From the NCBI RefSeq assembly GCF_037042795.1, contig NC_089659.1, forward strand, positions 20,016,001-20,080,000: a DNA stretch of 64,000 bases, read 5' to 3'. Numbering within the stretch: position 1 is the stretch's first letter; each line of letters starts with the position of its first letter. The stretch is from Molothrus aeneus (Eukaryota > Chordata > Aves > Passeriformes > Icteridae). A model generated the notes under the pieces. The model saw nothing but the letters and a program-made list of their open reading frames with translations. It was not told the origin of the DNA and did not search any database. Positions 12,901-25,359 of this stretch are shown here, piece after piece. Position numbers and translations under genes: made by a program.

Positions 12901-13627
12901 GATATCTGGAGCTCTTAAGAGCCAGACTCTTGCAGGATAACTTGTCCTAACATTTTTTTCAGGTTCAGATGGATTAAATGTGTGCCAGAGGGCCCCGTCC
13001 CGGGTGAGTGGTTTCCCCCAACCAGATGAGGCACTGTTTATCTCTGCAGCAGAAGTGTTTGTGGTGACTCTGTTACAGCTCTGTTCTTTGTCTTTCTTTT
13101 TAGGAAGTAAATCTGGGTACCAGCAGTCAAGGTGAGCAGTGGAGAGAAGTAGTTGTTATTGCTCAGCTCTCAGTGTCTGGTGCAGCTCTAAGTTTCCATT
13201 CTCTTTTTTTGTGCCTTAGGCAATCCACTCGGAGTACGCCGAGCCCCCGTCACCAGCTGGCCGATGCACCGGGTTCCCTGCACGTGTGAGCCCTGTGGAT
13301 GCATTACAGGACCTAGTGATGAAGCCCTGATCTTTTCTATTTAAAGGTGCCATCCAGGTGGCCTTGGGCACCTGCCAAGGAGTTGGGGTGAGTCGGGGAA
13401 GTAGGGAGGAGGAGCGAGGGTCCCCTCAGGTTTCAGCCATGCCAAATCACCTCATCTCCTCTTAACCCAGACACCCCCTGTGACGACGGCCTCGGTCTCC
13501 GAGCGTGCCCGAAGCATGCGGCCCGACGAGCTGAGCGTTCTTCGGAGAAGGGTGAGTAGCAGACTTGTGGGTTTTGGCCGATGGGCTGCCGAGATTGGGC
13601 ACTGATGATTGGTTTTCTTTAATACAG
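6882..13627 (+). repeat. Higher-order unit 2 (four monomers)
   Basis: Second four-monomer unit, 6,746 bp, with monomers at 6882, 8579, 10237 and 11933. By eye only a handful of substitutions separate it from units 1 and 3, for example GAGGTGG at ~3538 against GAGGCGG at ~10286. Such near identity between neighbours, beside clear divergence between monomer types inside a unit, is the signature of recent higher-order amplification or gene conversion. Confidence 0.92.
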
Positions 13628-16600
13628 CTGTCTGAAAGACACCAGCCCGGTGCCAGCAGGACCTTCCCAGCTGACGAGGTGGCCTTTCTTCGCACCCGAG
13701 ACTGGCATCCCCAGATGTGCGAGAGATAAGTAGAGGGGCATGACCCACAGAGGGGATGAAAGCGGGGGGCTGGTTTGGGAATTACTGGGAGGGGTTTTTG
13801 AGTCCCCTTTGGAGATGGGGGGTGTCCATGAAGCGGCCCTTTAGGCCCCATAAAAGCAAAGCCTGGCTTTGGATCACAGTGCTGAGGTGCACAGGGCAGA
13901 GCAGTCCCGGCGTGTATTGTGTCACTTGTCTTTTGTGTATTATGTGTGTTTGGATATGTCATGTCCTTTACCTTAGGCCTTGGAGGGGCCTGTCAGAAAC
14001 CGTGGCATCATTGTTAGCATCTGTGATCTCTGCATTCCTCGGCCTGGCACCCAGGCCATGGAACTTTGGACTCAGGAGCTCAGACAGGCATCAGACTCTC
14101 TTGTCTCTTTAGAAGCATACGGTCAGATGTCTTTTCAGGTCTTGTTCTGAGCTGTATGGACAGCTGTGCCCTGCCAGGATCCATTATGGCGGACTAGGAC
14201 TTGTGAGAAGGTGAGGGCAGGTAGAGGCTTCTGGCCGTAGGATTCTCGGGCATCCATCTTTGCAGTTTTTGGAATAAATCATTCGGTTAGCATCTTCTTC
14301 CTCCAGGTTTCTCTGAGCCTCATCAGCTCGCCATCCATCTTACCTCAGTCATCTAATTTTCTGTCCTTGTGCTCCTTGCAGTCATGGTTCTTGTCTCGAG
14401 ATTTCTGTCCGTGTTGTGTCCCCGTTGTCTGTCACGTCCTGTCTGTCCTGTGTCACGGGTGTGTGCACACATTTGTGCCGGAGCTGCTCTGCCCTGCCGC
14501 ATAGCCTGGTGTAATAGGACAAGCCCTGGGGAGTTGAAATTTGTAATGTGGGGTGCAGTTGGACTCTAGATGCCATTCCTAGATTGACCTAAGGTGTTTG
14601 CAGGTTTTGAGTTATCCTGCAGGTGTTTGACATATGTTCTAACTCTCTTTCAGGTGCAGATGCATTGCATCCATGGCAGAGCCCCCCATCCTGGGTGAGG
14701 GGGTTCCCACAAGCAGGTCAGTCACCATTTGTCTGTGCAGGGGGAGTGTCAAGGGTGACCCTGTTACAGCACTGTTTTTTGTCTTTCTTTTTAGGAAGTA
14801 AATCTGGATCCCAGCAGTCAAGTTCAGGAGAGCAAGGTGATCAGTAGCAGTTTTTGTTGCTGAGCTCTCAATTCCTGGGGCAAGTCTAAGCTTCCATTCT
14901 CTTTTTTGTGCTTTAGGCAATCCACTCGGAGCCTGCCAAGCCCCCGTCACCAGCCGGCTGATGCACCGGGTTCCCTGCACGTGTGAGCCCTGTGGACGCA
15001 TTACAGGATCTGGTGATGAAACCCTGAACTCTTCTATTTAAAGGCGTCACCAGGGTAGCCTTGGGCACCTGCCAAGGAGTTGCGGTGAGTCGGGGAAGTA
15101 GGGAGGAGGAGCGAGGGTCCGCTCAGGTTTCAGCAATGCCAAATCACCTTGTCTCCTTTAACCCAGGCTTATCCCGTGACAATGGCATCAGCCTCGGAGC
15201 GCGGCCGAAGGGTGCGGCCCCAGGAGCCGGGCATTCTTAGGAGAACGGTGAGTCGCAGAATTGTTGGGTTTTGGCCAGTGTGCTGCAGAGATCATGCATT
15301 GATATTTGGATTTCTTTCATGTAGCTGACTGAGAAACAACAGGGAGTTGTTGAACAACAGTGCCAGCAGGAACTTCCCAGATGTTGAGGCTTCCTTCTTC
15401 TGCACCTGACACGGACCTGCATCCCCAGATGTCCGAGAGATAAGTAGAGGGGTACAACCCACAGAGGGGATGAAAGCGGGGTGCAGGGTAGGGACCCACC
15501 GGGAGGGGTTTTTGAGTCTCCTTTGGACATGGGGGTGTCCATGAAGCGGCCCCTTAGGCCCCATAAAAGCAAAGCCTGGCTTTGGATCACAGTGCTGAGG
15601 TGAGCAGGGCAGAGCAGTCCCGGTGTGTATTGTGTCACTTGTCTTTTGTGTATTATGTGTGTTTGGATATGTCATGTCTTTTACCTTAGGTCGTTGTGGG
15701 GCCTGTCAGAAACCCTGGCATCATTGTTAGCATCTGTGATCTCTGCATTCCTCGTCCTGTCAGCAATGCCATAGAACTTTCGCCTCAGGAGCTCAGACAG
15801 GCATCAGACTCTCTTGTCTCTTTAGAAGCATCCGGTCAGATGTCTTTTCAGGTCTTGTTCTGAGCTGTATGGGCAGCTGTGCCCCGTCAGGATCCATTAC
15901 GGCGGACTAGGACTTGTGAGAAGGTGAGGGCAGGTAGAGGCTTCTGGCCGTAGGATTCTCGGGCATCCATCTTTGCAGCTCTTGGACTAAATCATTCAGT
16001 TTAGCATCTTCTTCCTCCAGGTTTCTCTGAGCCTCATCAGCTCACCATCCATCTTACCTCAGTCATCTAATTTTCTGTCCTTGTGCTCCTTGCAGTCATC
16101 CTTCTTGCCCAGAGATTTCTGTCCGTGTTGTGTCTCTGTTGTCTGTCACGTCCTGTCTGTCCTGTGTCACGGGTGTGTGCACACATTTGTTCCGGAGCTG
16201 CTCTGCCCTGCCGCATAGCCTGGTGTAATAGGACAAGTCCCGGGAAGTTGAAATTTGTAATGTGGGGTGTAGTTGGACTCTAGATGCCATTCCTAGATTG
16301 ACCTAAGGTGTTTGCAGCTTTTGAGTTATCCTGCAGGTGTTTGACATATGTTCTGACTTTCTTTCAGGTGCAGATGCATTGCACCCGTGGCAGAGCCCCC
16401 CCATCCTGGGTGAGGGGGTTCCCACAAGCAGGTCAGTCACCATTTGTTTCTGCAGGGGGAGTGTCAAGTGTGGCCCTGTTACAGCTTTTTTTTTTTTTGT
16501 CTTTATTTTTAGGAAGTATAGCTGGATCCCAGAAATCAAGTTCAGGAGAGCAAGGTGACCAGTAGCATTTCTTGTTCCTGAGCTCTCAATTCCTGGGGCA

Positions 16601-19600
16601 CGTCTCAGTCTCCATTCTCGTTTTTGTGCCTTAGGCCATCTGCTCGGAGCACGCCAAGCTCCCATCCCCAGCGGCCGATGGACCGGGTTTGCCGCTCTCG
16701 CCAGCCCTGAGTTCCGGGTCAGGAACCGCCGAGGAGCTGCGGTGAGTTGGGGAAGTAGGGAGGAGAGGCGAGGGTCCCCTCAGGTTTGAGCCATGCCAAA
16801 TCACCTCATCTCCTCTTAGCCCAGGCACCCCCTGTGACGACGGCCTCGGTCTCCGAGCGTGCCCGACGCGTGCGACCCGAGCAGCTGAGTGCTCTTAGGA
16901 GAATGGTGAGTAGCAGACTTGTGGGGTTTTGGTCGCGGGGCTGCCGAGATCGGGCACTGATGTTTGGTTTTCTTTAATACAGCTGTCTGAGAGACACCAG
17001 CCCGGTGCCAGCAGGACCTTCCCGGCTGACGAGGCGGCCTTTCTTTGCACCTGAGACCGGCATCCCCAGGAGTGCGAGAGATAAGTAGAGGACCACGACC
17101 CAGAGAGGGGATGCAAGCAGGGTGCTGGTTTGGGAATTACTGGGAGGGGTTTTTGAGTCCCCTTTGGAGATGGGGGGGTGTCCATGAAGCAGCCCCTTAG
17201 GCCCCATAAAAGCAAAGCCTGGCTTTGGATCACAGTGCTGTGGTGCACAGGGCAGAGCCGTCCCGGTGTGTATCGTGTCACTTGTCTTTTGTGTATTATG
17301 TGTGTTTGGATATGTCATGTCTTTTACCTTAGGCCTTGGAGGGGCCTGTCAGACACCCTGGCATCATTGTTAGCATCTGTGATCTCTGCATTCCTCGGCC
17401 TGGCAGCCAGGCCATAGAACTTTCGCCTCAGGAGCTCAGACAAGCATCAGACTCTCTTGTCTCTTTAGAAGCATCCGGTCGGATGTCTTTTCAGGTCTTG
17501 TTCTGAACTGTATGGACAGCTATGTCCCGCCAGGATCCATTATGGCGGACTAGGACTTGTGAGAAGGTGAGGGCAGGTAGAGGCTTCTGGCCGTAGGATT
17601 CTCGGGCACCCATCTTTGCAGTTCTTGGACTAAATCATTCAGTTTAGCATCTTCTTCCTCCAGGTTTCTCTGAGCCTCATCAGCTCACCATCAGTCTCTC
17701 CTTGGTCATCTCATTTGGCATCTTCTCAGTCCTTGCAGTCATCCTTCTTGCCCAGAGATTTCTGTCCGTGTTGTGTCCCCGTTGTCTGTCACGTCCCGTC
17801 TGTCCTGTGTCACGGGGGTCTGCACACGCATTTGTGCCGGAGCTGCTCTGCCCTGCCGCATAGCCCGGTGCAACAGGAGAAGCCCCGGGGACTTGAAGTT
17901 TGTAATGTGGGGTGTAGTTGGACTCTAGGTGGGATTTGTAGATGGACACAAGATATCTGGAGCTCTTAAGTTATCCTGCAACAGCTTGACTCTTGTCCTG
18001 ACATTTTTTTCAGATTCAGATGGATTAAATGTGTTTCAGAGGCCCCCATCCCGGGTGAGTGGTTTCCCCCGAGCAGGTGAGGCACCATTTGTCTCTGCAG
18101 CAGAAGTGTACGTGGTGACTCTGTTACAGCTCTGTTCTTTGTCTGTCTTTTTAGGAAGTAAATCTGGATACCAGCAGTCAAGGTGAGCAGTGGTGAGAAG
18201 TAGCTGTTATTGCTCAGGTCTCAGTTTCTGGTGCTGCTCTAAGCTTCCATTCTCTTTTTTGTGCTTTAGGCAATCCACTCGGAGCCTGCCGAGCCCCCGT
18301 CACCAGCCGGCCGATGCACCGGGTTCCCTGCACGTGCGAGCCCTGTGGATGCGTTACAGGACCTGGTGATGAAACCCTGAACTCTTCTATTTAAAGGTGC
18401 CATCCAGGTGGCCTTGGGCACCTGCCAAGGAGTTGCAGTGAGTCGGGGAAGTAGGGAGGAGGAGCGAAGGTCCCCTCAGGTTTCAGCCATGCCAAATCAC
18501 CTCATCTCCTCTTAGCCCAGGCACCCCCTGTGACGACGGCCTCGGTCTCCGAGTGTGCCCGAAGCGTGCGACCTGAGCAGCTGAGCGTTCTTAGGAGCAC
18601 GGTGAGTAGCAGACTTGTGGGGTTTTGGCCGCGGGGCTGCCAAGATCGGGCACTGATGTTTGATTTTCTTTAATACAGCTGTCTGAGAGACATCAGCCTG
18701 GTGCCAGCAGGACCTTCCCGGCTGACGAGGTGGCCTTTCTTTGCAGCCGAGACCGGCATCCCCAGGAGTGCGAGACATAAGTAGAGGGCCACGACCCAGA
18801 GAGGGGATGCAAGCAGGGTGCTGGTTTGGGAATTACTGGGAGGGGTTTTTGAGTCCCCTTTGGAGATGGGGGGGTGTCCATGAAGCGGCCCCTTAGGCCC
18901 CATAAAAGCAAAGCCTGGCTTTGGATCACAGTGCTGAGGTGCGCAGGGCAGAGCAGTCCCGGCGTGTATTGTGTCACTTGTCTTTTGTGTATTATGTGTG
19001 TTTGGATATGTCATGTCTTTTACCATAGGTTGTTGTGGGGCCTGTCAGAAACCCTGGCATCATTGTTAGCATCTGTGATCTCTGCATTCCTCGGCCTGGC
19101 AGCCAGGCCATGGAACTTTCGCCTCAGGAGCTCAGACAGGCATCAGACTCTCTTGTCTCTTTAGAAGCATCCGGTCGGATGTCTTTTCAGGTCTTGTTCT
19201 GAGCTGTATGGACAGCTGTGCCCCGCCAGGATCCATTATGGCGGACTAGGACTTGTGAGAAGGTGAGGGCAGGTAGAGGCTTCTGGCCGTAGGATTCTCG
19301 GGCATCCATCTTTGCAGTTTTTGGAATAAATCATTCGGTTAGCATCTTCTTCCTCCAGGTTTCTCTGAGCTTCATCAGCTCACCATCGGTCTCCCCTCGG
19401 TCATCTCCTGTTGCATTCTCTCAGTCCTCGCAGCCATTTTCCTTGCCAGGAGATTTCTGTCTGTGTTGTGTCCCCGTTGTCTGTCACGTCCCGTCTGTCC
19501 TGTGTCACGGGTGTCTGCCCACACATTTGTGCCGGAGCTGCTCTGCCCTGCCGCATAGCCTGGTGCAACAGGAGAAGCCCCGGGGACTTGAAGTTTGTAA

Positions 19601-20373
19601 TGTGGGGTGTAGTTGGACTCTAGGTGGGATTTGTAGATGGACACAAGATATCTGGAGCTCTTAAGTTATCCTGCAACAGCTTGACTCTTGTCCTGACATT
19701 TTTTTCAGATTCAGATGGATTAAATGTGTTCCAGAGGCCCCCATCCCGGGTGAGTGGTTTCCCCCGAGCAGGTGAGGCACCATTTGTCTCTGCAGCAGAA
19801 GTGTACGTGGTGACTCTGTTACAGCTCTGTTCTTTGTCTGTCTTTTTAGGAAGTAAATCTGGATACCAGCAGTCAAGGTGAGCAGTGGTGAGAAGTAGCT
19901 GTTATTGCTCAGGTCTCAGTTTCTGGTGCTGCTCTAAGCTTCCATTCTCTTTTTTGTGCTTTAGGCAATCCACTCGGAGCCTGCCGAGCCCCCGTCACCA
20001 GCCGGCCGATGCACCGGGTTCCCTGCACGTGCGAGCCCTGTGGATGCGTTACAGGACCTGGTGATGAAACCCTGAACTCTTCTATTTAAAGGTGCCATCC
20101 AGGTGGCCTTGGGCACCTGCCAAGGAGTTGCAGTGAGTCGGGGAAGTAGGGAGGAGGAGCGAGGGTCCCCTCAGGTTTCAGCCATGCCAAATCACCTCAT
20201 CTCCTCTTAGCCCAGGCACCCCCTGTGACGACGGCCTCGGTCTCCGAGTGTGCCCGAAGCGTGCGACCCGAGCAGCTGAGCGTTCTTAGGAGCACGGTGA
20301 GTAGCAGACTTGTGGGGTTTTGGCCGCGGGGCTGCCAAGATCGGGCACTGATGTTTGATTTTCTTTAATACAG
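13628..20373 (+). repeat. Higher-order unit 3, last monomer switches type
   Basis: The third unit (monomers at 13628, 15325, 16983 and 18679) matches unit 2 until about 18,910. There the sequence after the CATAAAAGCAAAGCCT motif changes from the fourth-type form (GACTTTTCATC) to the form of the following simple monomers (GGCTTTGGATC). The higher-order pattern therefore ends inside the fourth monomer, marking the break between two amplification episodes. Confidence 0.85.
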
Positions 20374-23010
20374 CTGTCTGAGAGACATCAGCCTGGTGCC
20401 AGCAGGACCTTCCCGGCTGACGAGGTGGCCTTTCTTTGCAGCCGAGACCGGCATCCCCAGGAGTGCGAGAGATAAGTAGAGGGCCACGACCCAGAGAGGG
20501 GATGCAAGCAGGGTGCTGGTTTGGGAATTACTGGGAGGGGTTTTTGAGTCCCCTTTGGAGATGGGGGGGTGTCCATGAAGCGGCCCCTTAGGCCCCATAA
20601 AAGCAAAGCCTGGATTTGGATCACAGTGCTGAGGTGCGCAGGGCAGAGCAGTCCTGGTGTGTATCGTGTCACTTGTCTTTTGTGTATTATGTGTGTTTGG
20701 ATATGTCATGTCTTTTGCCTCAGCCCTTGGAGGGGCCTGTCAGAAACCCTGGCATCATTGTTAGCATCTGTGCTCTCTGCATTCCTCGGCCTGGCACCCA
20801 GGCCATGGAACTTTCGCCTCAGGAGCTCAGACAGGCATCAGACTCTCTTGTCTCTTTAGAAGCATCCGGTCGGATGTCTTTTCAGGTCTTGTTCTGAGCT
20901 GTATGGACAGCTGTGCCCCGCCAGGATCCATTATGGCGGACTAGGACTTGTGAGAAGGTGAGGGCAGGTAGAGGCTTCTGGCCGTAGGATTCTCGGGCAT
21001 CCATCTTTGCAGTTTTTGGAATAAATCATTCGGTTAGCATCTTCTTCCTCCAGGTTTCTCTGAGCTTCATCAGCTCACCATCGGTCTCCCCTCGGTCATC
21101 TCCTTTTGCATTCTCTCAGTCCTCGCAGCCATTTTCCTTGCCAGGAGATTTCTGTCTGTGTTGTGTCCCCGTTGTCTGTCACGTCCCGTCTGTCCTGTGT
21201 CACGGGTGTCTGCCCACACATTTGTGCCGGAGCTGCTCTGCCCTGCCGCATAGCCTGGTGCAACAGGAGAAGCCCCGGGGACTTGAAGTTTGTAATGTGG
21301 GGTGTAGTTGGACTCTAGGTGGGATTTGTAGATGGACACAAGATATCTGGAGCTCTTAAGTTATCCTGCAACAGCTTGACTCTTGTCCTGACATTTTTTT
21401 CAGATTCAGATGGATTAAATGTGTTCCAGAGGCCCCCATCCCGGGTGAGTGGTTTCCCCCGAGCAGGTGAGGCACCATTTGTCTCTGCAGCAGAAGTGTA
21501 CGTGGTGACTCTGTTACAGCTCTGTTCTTTGTCTGTCTTTTTAGGAAGTAAATCTGGATACCAGCAGTCAAGGTGAGCAGTGGTGAGAAGTAGCTGTTAT
21601 TGCTCAGGTCTCAGTTTCTGGTGCTGCTCTAAGCTTCCATTCTCTTTTTTTGTGGTTTAGGCAATCCACTCGGAGCCTGCCGAGCCCCCGTCACCAGCCG
21701 GCCGATGCACCGGGTTCCCTGCACGTGCGAGCCCTGTGGATGCGTTACAGGACCTGGTGATGAAACCCTGAACTCTTCTATTTAAAGGTGCCATCCAGGT
21801 GGCCTTGGGCACCTGCCAAGGAGTTGCAGTGAGTCGGGGAAGTAGGGAGGAGGAGCGAGGGTCCCCTCAGGTTTCAGCCATGCCAAATCACCTCATCTCC
21901 TCTTAGCCCAGGCACCCCCTGTGACGACGGCCTCGGTCTCCGAGTGTGCCCGAAGCGTGCGACCCGAGCAGCTGAGCGTTCTTAGGAGCACGGTGAGTAG
22001 CAGACTTGTGGGGTTTTGGCCGATGGGCTGCCAAGATCGGGCACTGATGTTTGATTTTCTTTAATACAGCTGTCTGAGAGACATCAGCCTGGTGCCAGCA
22101 GGACCTTCCCGGCTGACGAGGTGGCCTTTCTTTGCAGCCGAGACCGGCATCCCCAGGAGTGCGAGAGATAAGTAGAGGGCCATGACCCAGAGAGGGGATG
22201 CAAGCAGGGTGCTGGTTTGGGAATTACTGGGAGGGGTTTTTGAGTCCCCTTTGGAGATGGGGGGGTGTCCATGAAGCGGCCCCTTAGGCCCCATAAAAGC
22301 AAAGCCTGGCTTTGGATCACAGTGCTGAGGTGCGCAGGGCAGAGCAGTCCTGGTGTGTATCGTGTCACTTGTCTTTTGTGTATTATGTGTGGTTGGATAT
22401 GTCATGTCTTTTGCCTGAGCCCTTGGAGGGGCCTGTCAGAAACCCTGGCATCATTGTTAGCATCTGTGATCTCTGCATTCCTCGGCCTGGCAGCCAGGCC
22501 ATGGAACTTTCGCCTCAGGAGCTCAGACAGGCATCAGACTCTCTTGTCTCTTTAGAAGCATCCGGTCGGATGTCTTTTCAGGTCTTGTTCTGAGCTGTAT
22601 GGACAGCTGTGCCCCGCCAGGATCCATTATGGCGGACTAGGACTTGTGAGAAGGTGAGGGCAGGTAGAGGCTTCTGGCCGTAGGATTCTCGGGCATCCAT
22701 CTTTGCAGTTTTTGGAATAAATCATTCGGTTAGCATCTTCTTCCTCCAGGTTTCTCTGAGCTTCATCAGCTCACCATCGGTCTCCCCTCGGTCATCTCCT
22801 GTTGCATTCTCTCAGTCCTCGCAGCCATTTTCCTTGCCAGGAGATTTCTGTCTGTGTTGTGTCCCCGTTGTCTGTCACATCCCGTCTGTCCCGTGTCACG
22901 GGTGTCTGCGCACACATTTGTGCCGGAGCTGCTCTGCCCTGCCGCATAGCCTGGTGCAATAGGAGAAGTCCCGGGGACTTGAATTCTGTAATGTGGGCTG
23001 TAGTTGGACA
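18910..23010 (+). repeat. Homogenised single-type monomer run
   Basis: The monomers at 18679 (3' part), 20374 and 22070 are spaced 1,695-1,696 bp and are nearly identical to one another. They form a simple tandem run without the four-type order. The last one passes at ~23,000 into the gene-tail sequence after losing ~20 bp present in the others (the GTGGGATTTGTAG segment). Array length here seems to change by single monomers, not by 6.7-kb units. Confidence 0.85.
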
Positions 23011-23074
23011 CAAGATATCTGGAGCTATTAAGTTACCCTGCAACAGTTTGACTTTTGTCCTGACTTTCTTTCAG

Positions 23075-23740
23075 ATGCATAAGGATAAAATCCAGGGCAG
23101 AGCCCCCCATCCCGGGTGTGGGGATTGCCCCGAGCATGTGAGTCCATGTTTGTTTCTGCAGAGGAAGCATAAATGGTGGCCGTTACAGCATTGTTCGTTG
23201 TCTCTCTTTTTAGGAGGTCAAGGCCGAGAGCAGCAGTCAAGGCCGAGTGGGCGAGGTGAGCATTGAATAGCGTACAGAAGCAGTTGTTATTGCTGAGGTC
23301 TCAGTTTTGGTGCAGCTCTAAGCATCTCCTCTTGGTTTTTTATTTTAGGTGGTCCACTTGCCATCTCTCCTGGCTGAGCACGCCTATGCCAGGTGTGTGC
23401 AGCTTAAGGTATCGGTGTGGCATCCTTGTCAGATTTGGGAGGTTGTGTTTTCACAGTATCTCAGCATGCTTTTCTGCTTTGTTTCATTGCAGGTGCTGTT
23501 GCTGCCCTAGGCACGCCAAGGAACAGAGGAGGGCAGGTGAGTCGGCGTTTAGGCAGGCTGACCCATAGGTGAGCGTTACACAGCAGCATGCTGAGCGTGT
23601 CCCTTTTCTCTTTGCCGGTATCTTCCGGGCACCCTCTGGAGCCAAATAAAGATTTGAGGTGAGCCGGGGCAGTGGTGCAGAGGAGTCCCGGGGATTACTG
23701 TTTTTGAGGGCAATAGTCAGGTTTTCTGTTTTGTCTTAGG
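23075..23740 (+). pseudogene. Left copy of macrosatellite gene tail, decayed
   Basis: Exon-like segments 23075-23137, 23214-23255, 23349-23392, 23493-23536 and 23618-23658 match the intact tail at 53.6-54.25 kb in length, order and phase. The first reads MHKDKIQGRAPHPGCGDCPE. Two lesions distinguish this copy. The acceptor before 23618 is TTTGCCG instead of TTTGCAG, so the AG is lost. That exon also carries an in-frame TAA (GCCAAATAA) where the right copy has TCA. A further stop (AGCTTGTAAAC against AGCTTGGAAAC) lies in the last exon. I infer a non-functional or differently spliced copy. Confidence 0.5.
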
Positions 23741-24765
23741 TACCCTGAGGAGGCTCGTAGCCCAAGCTTGTAAACGGCAGCACCGAAGCACACACGGAGA
23801 GCATCTCAACGTCCACGTCTGACCGAGGAGGGATTTTGTCCTCTCATCTTCCAAAAGCTAAGTGTTGGGGCCAGTGGCTCGGAGAAGGGGAATAGCCTTT
23901 ACTATCACAGGAGGCAATCAGATGTCAGCTTAGGGGACAGGTCTGTAGGGGGGCGGGCTCTCTGGAAGTAAAGGGAGAGGGTTTCCCCTCAGCCTCGCCA
24001 GAGCCTTTGCCGGGCAGGGCAGTTCCGACCCATCTCCACATTCTCGGGAACTTTGCGTCGTCCGCCTCCCTCGACTCGATGTCGTCACGGATCTTTCCCC
24101 CGAGGAGCTCGCCTTCACGTCCGGAGCTATGGCCACGGTCACCCGGCAGCCGGCTTCCTTCTCTAGGCTCGCCGCCCCTCTCAATCATCCTCTTAACTGC
24201 TTCAGCACTAACTTCTTTTGACGAGTTACATTTCATCATCACCTGCTCTCGTCATAGGGCTTCCTTTCCTTTGGCATCATCAGCCTCTGGCTCATCTTGC
24301 GTTAGGAATCTCGGGTCCCTACAGGGACAGTGCCAGGCAGTTGTCACTTGTCTCTGTGTCATGTCATCCGTGTCTTTGTTATGTCGTCCGTGTCCGTGTT
24401 ATGTCGTCCGTGTCCATCGTCTTACGTGTCACAGGCCTTTGTTACGTCTCAACGCTTTATCGGCACTGTTCCGTGCCACGTAGGCCATATTCTAGTCACG
24501 TTCCTTTCCGGATATCCCTTATTCCGGCATCTTTACATTTTTACTCTTTGAGACAGGAATGTCTCAAAGGGACAAGATGTTCTCATCCATCTTCCTTCTC
24601 ACTACCAGCTTTGGTAGTGCCTTTTTTTTCCACGCCATTCTCTTGGACTTCCCGAGGGAGCGTCTTACACCCTCCTCACGTGACTGCAGGAGTTCTATAG
24701 GTTCCATCTTCTCAAAGGGTACAGGGCTCAAGAATTAATCTTCCAGAGAGCTATCTCAAGTCCTG
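23740..24765. repeat. Downstream block of the gene, left duplicate
   Basis: This ~1-kb segment matches 54,246-55,275 at roughly 90% by eye. It holds the last exon-like piece, a region with a minus-strand open frame (listed separately), and TGTC-rich low-complexity sequence (repeated TGTCGTCCGTGT near 24,355-24,420). No recognisable gene was found on the plus strand. Confidence 0.75.
23925..24242 (-). other. Minus-strand 105-codon open frame, conserved in both duplicates
   Basis: The frame is open for 105 codons here and for the same 105 codons at 54,432-54,749. The two start MMMKCNSSKEVSAEAVKRMI and MMVKCNSSKQVSAEAVKRML. The product would be polar, Arg/Glu/Gly-rich and without a signal or membrane segment. 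Upstream on the same strand is an in-frame stop preceded by an acidic stretch (DEPEADDAKGKEAL) in both copies. An overlapping plus-strand frame of 158 codons is also open in both duplicates, so at most one is meaningful. Recent duplication alone could explain both. No family is recognised. Confidence 0.22.
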
Positions 24766-24962
24766 GCTTATACTGTATGTACTTACATTGTTTGTACCTA
24801 TGCTGGTTTATACTGTATGTACTTACATTGCGTTTACCTATGTTGGCTTACACTGTATGTACTTACATTGTGTGTACCTATGCTGGCTTATATTGTATGG
24901 ACTTACACTCCATGCACACTTGCACTGTATGCGTCTGCTTTTATTGTGTGTACTCATGTTGT
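24766..24962 (+). repeat. 40-bp minisatellite, short allele
   Basis: Tandem copies of a ~40-bp unit containing TTATACTGTATGTACTTACA and TGTGTACCTATGCTGG, about four to five copies with the last degenerate. The related tract at 55,279-55,720 has about eleven. The unit has no stop codon in any plus frame, so long open frames here are artefacts. Confidence 0.9.
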
Positions 24963-25359
24963 ACCACTTATGGTCGGAGCTGCCCTGCCCTGGCATGTAG
25001 TCACAGTTAGGTAGCAGAGTTATAAAAACTTTACTGTTCATCTGTCTTTTATGGGATTTTGGGTAGAAAATTTATTGGTCCAGAGCGGGGACAAGTCCTA
25101 GCTGTCAGCCACTCGTTGACCGCTTCCTGTCGTCTCACAGGTCCCTGAGGCTACTGATTTCCCCAGAATCTACCATTTGACGTCAAGGAGCGGCAGCCAG
25201 AAGAAGCGTGGAAGTACGTTCTTCAGCGTCTCGAGTGGGAGCCACAGGGAACGTTTAAATGGGAGGAGTGCGTGAGCATGTGTGAGAGCACGTGTCTGTC
25301 TGTCGGCGTCTGCTCATCTCTGCGTGTGTGAGCGCATGCTGACTGGATTTAACCTTGTG

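Larger units (their letters stand above)
1..23040 (+). repeat. Subtelomeric macrosatellite array, left copy
   Basis: This is a head-to-tail array of ~1.7-kb monomers. Using one conserved splice-acceptor-like site (TTTAATACAG, or TTTCATGTAG in one type) as a phase marker, exon starts fall at 135, 1832, 3491, 5187, 6882, 8579, 10237, 11933, 13628, 15325, 16983, 18679, 20374 and 22070, giving intervals of 1,658-1,697 bp. The order of four diverged monomer types repeats every 6,746-6,747 bp. Every monomer has several GTGAGT-like donors and pyrimidine-rich AG acceptors in the same order, so the unit looks like a multi-exon gene or exon cassette rather than simple satellite DNA. Most frames are interrupted in one monomer or another. 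Bases 1-134 are the end of a unit that starts outside the window. I do not recognise the family. Confidence 0.93.

Noticed and set aside
24766..24962. CRISPR-like array
   Set aside because: Units are contiguous without unique spacers, and the source is a vertebrate.
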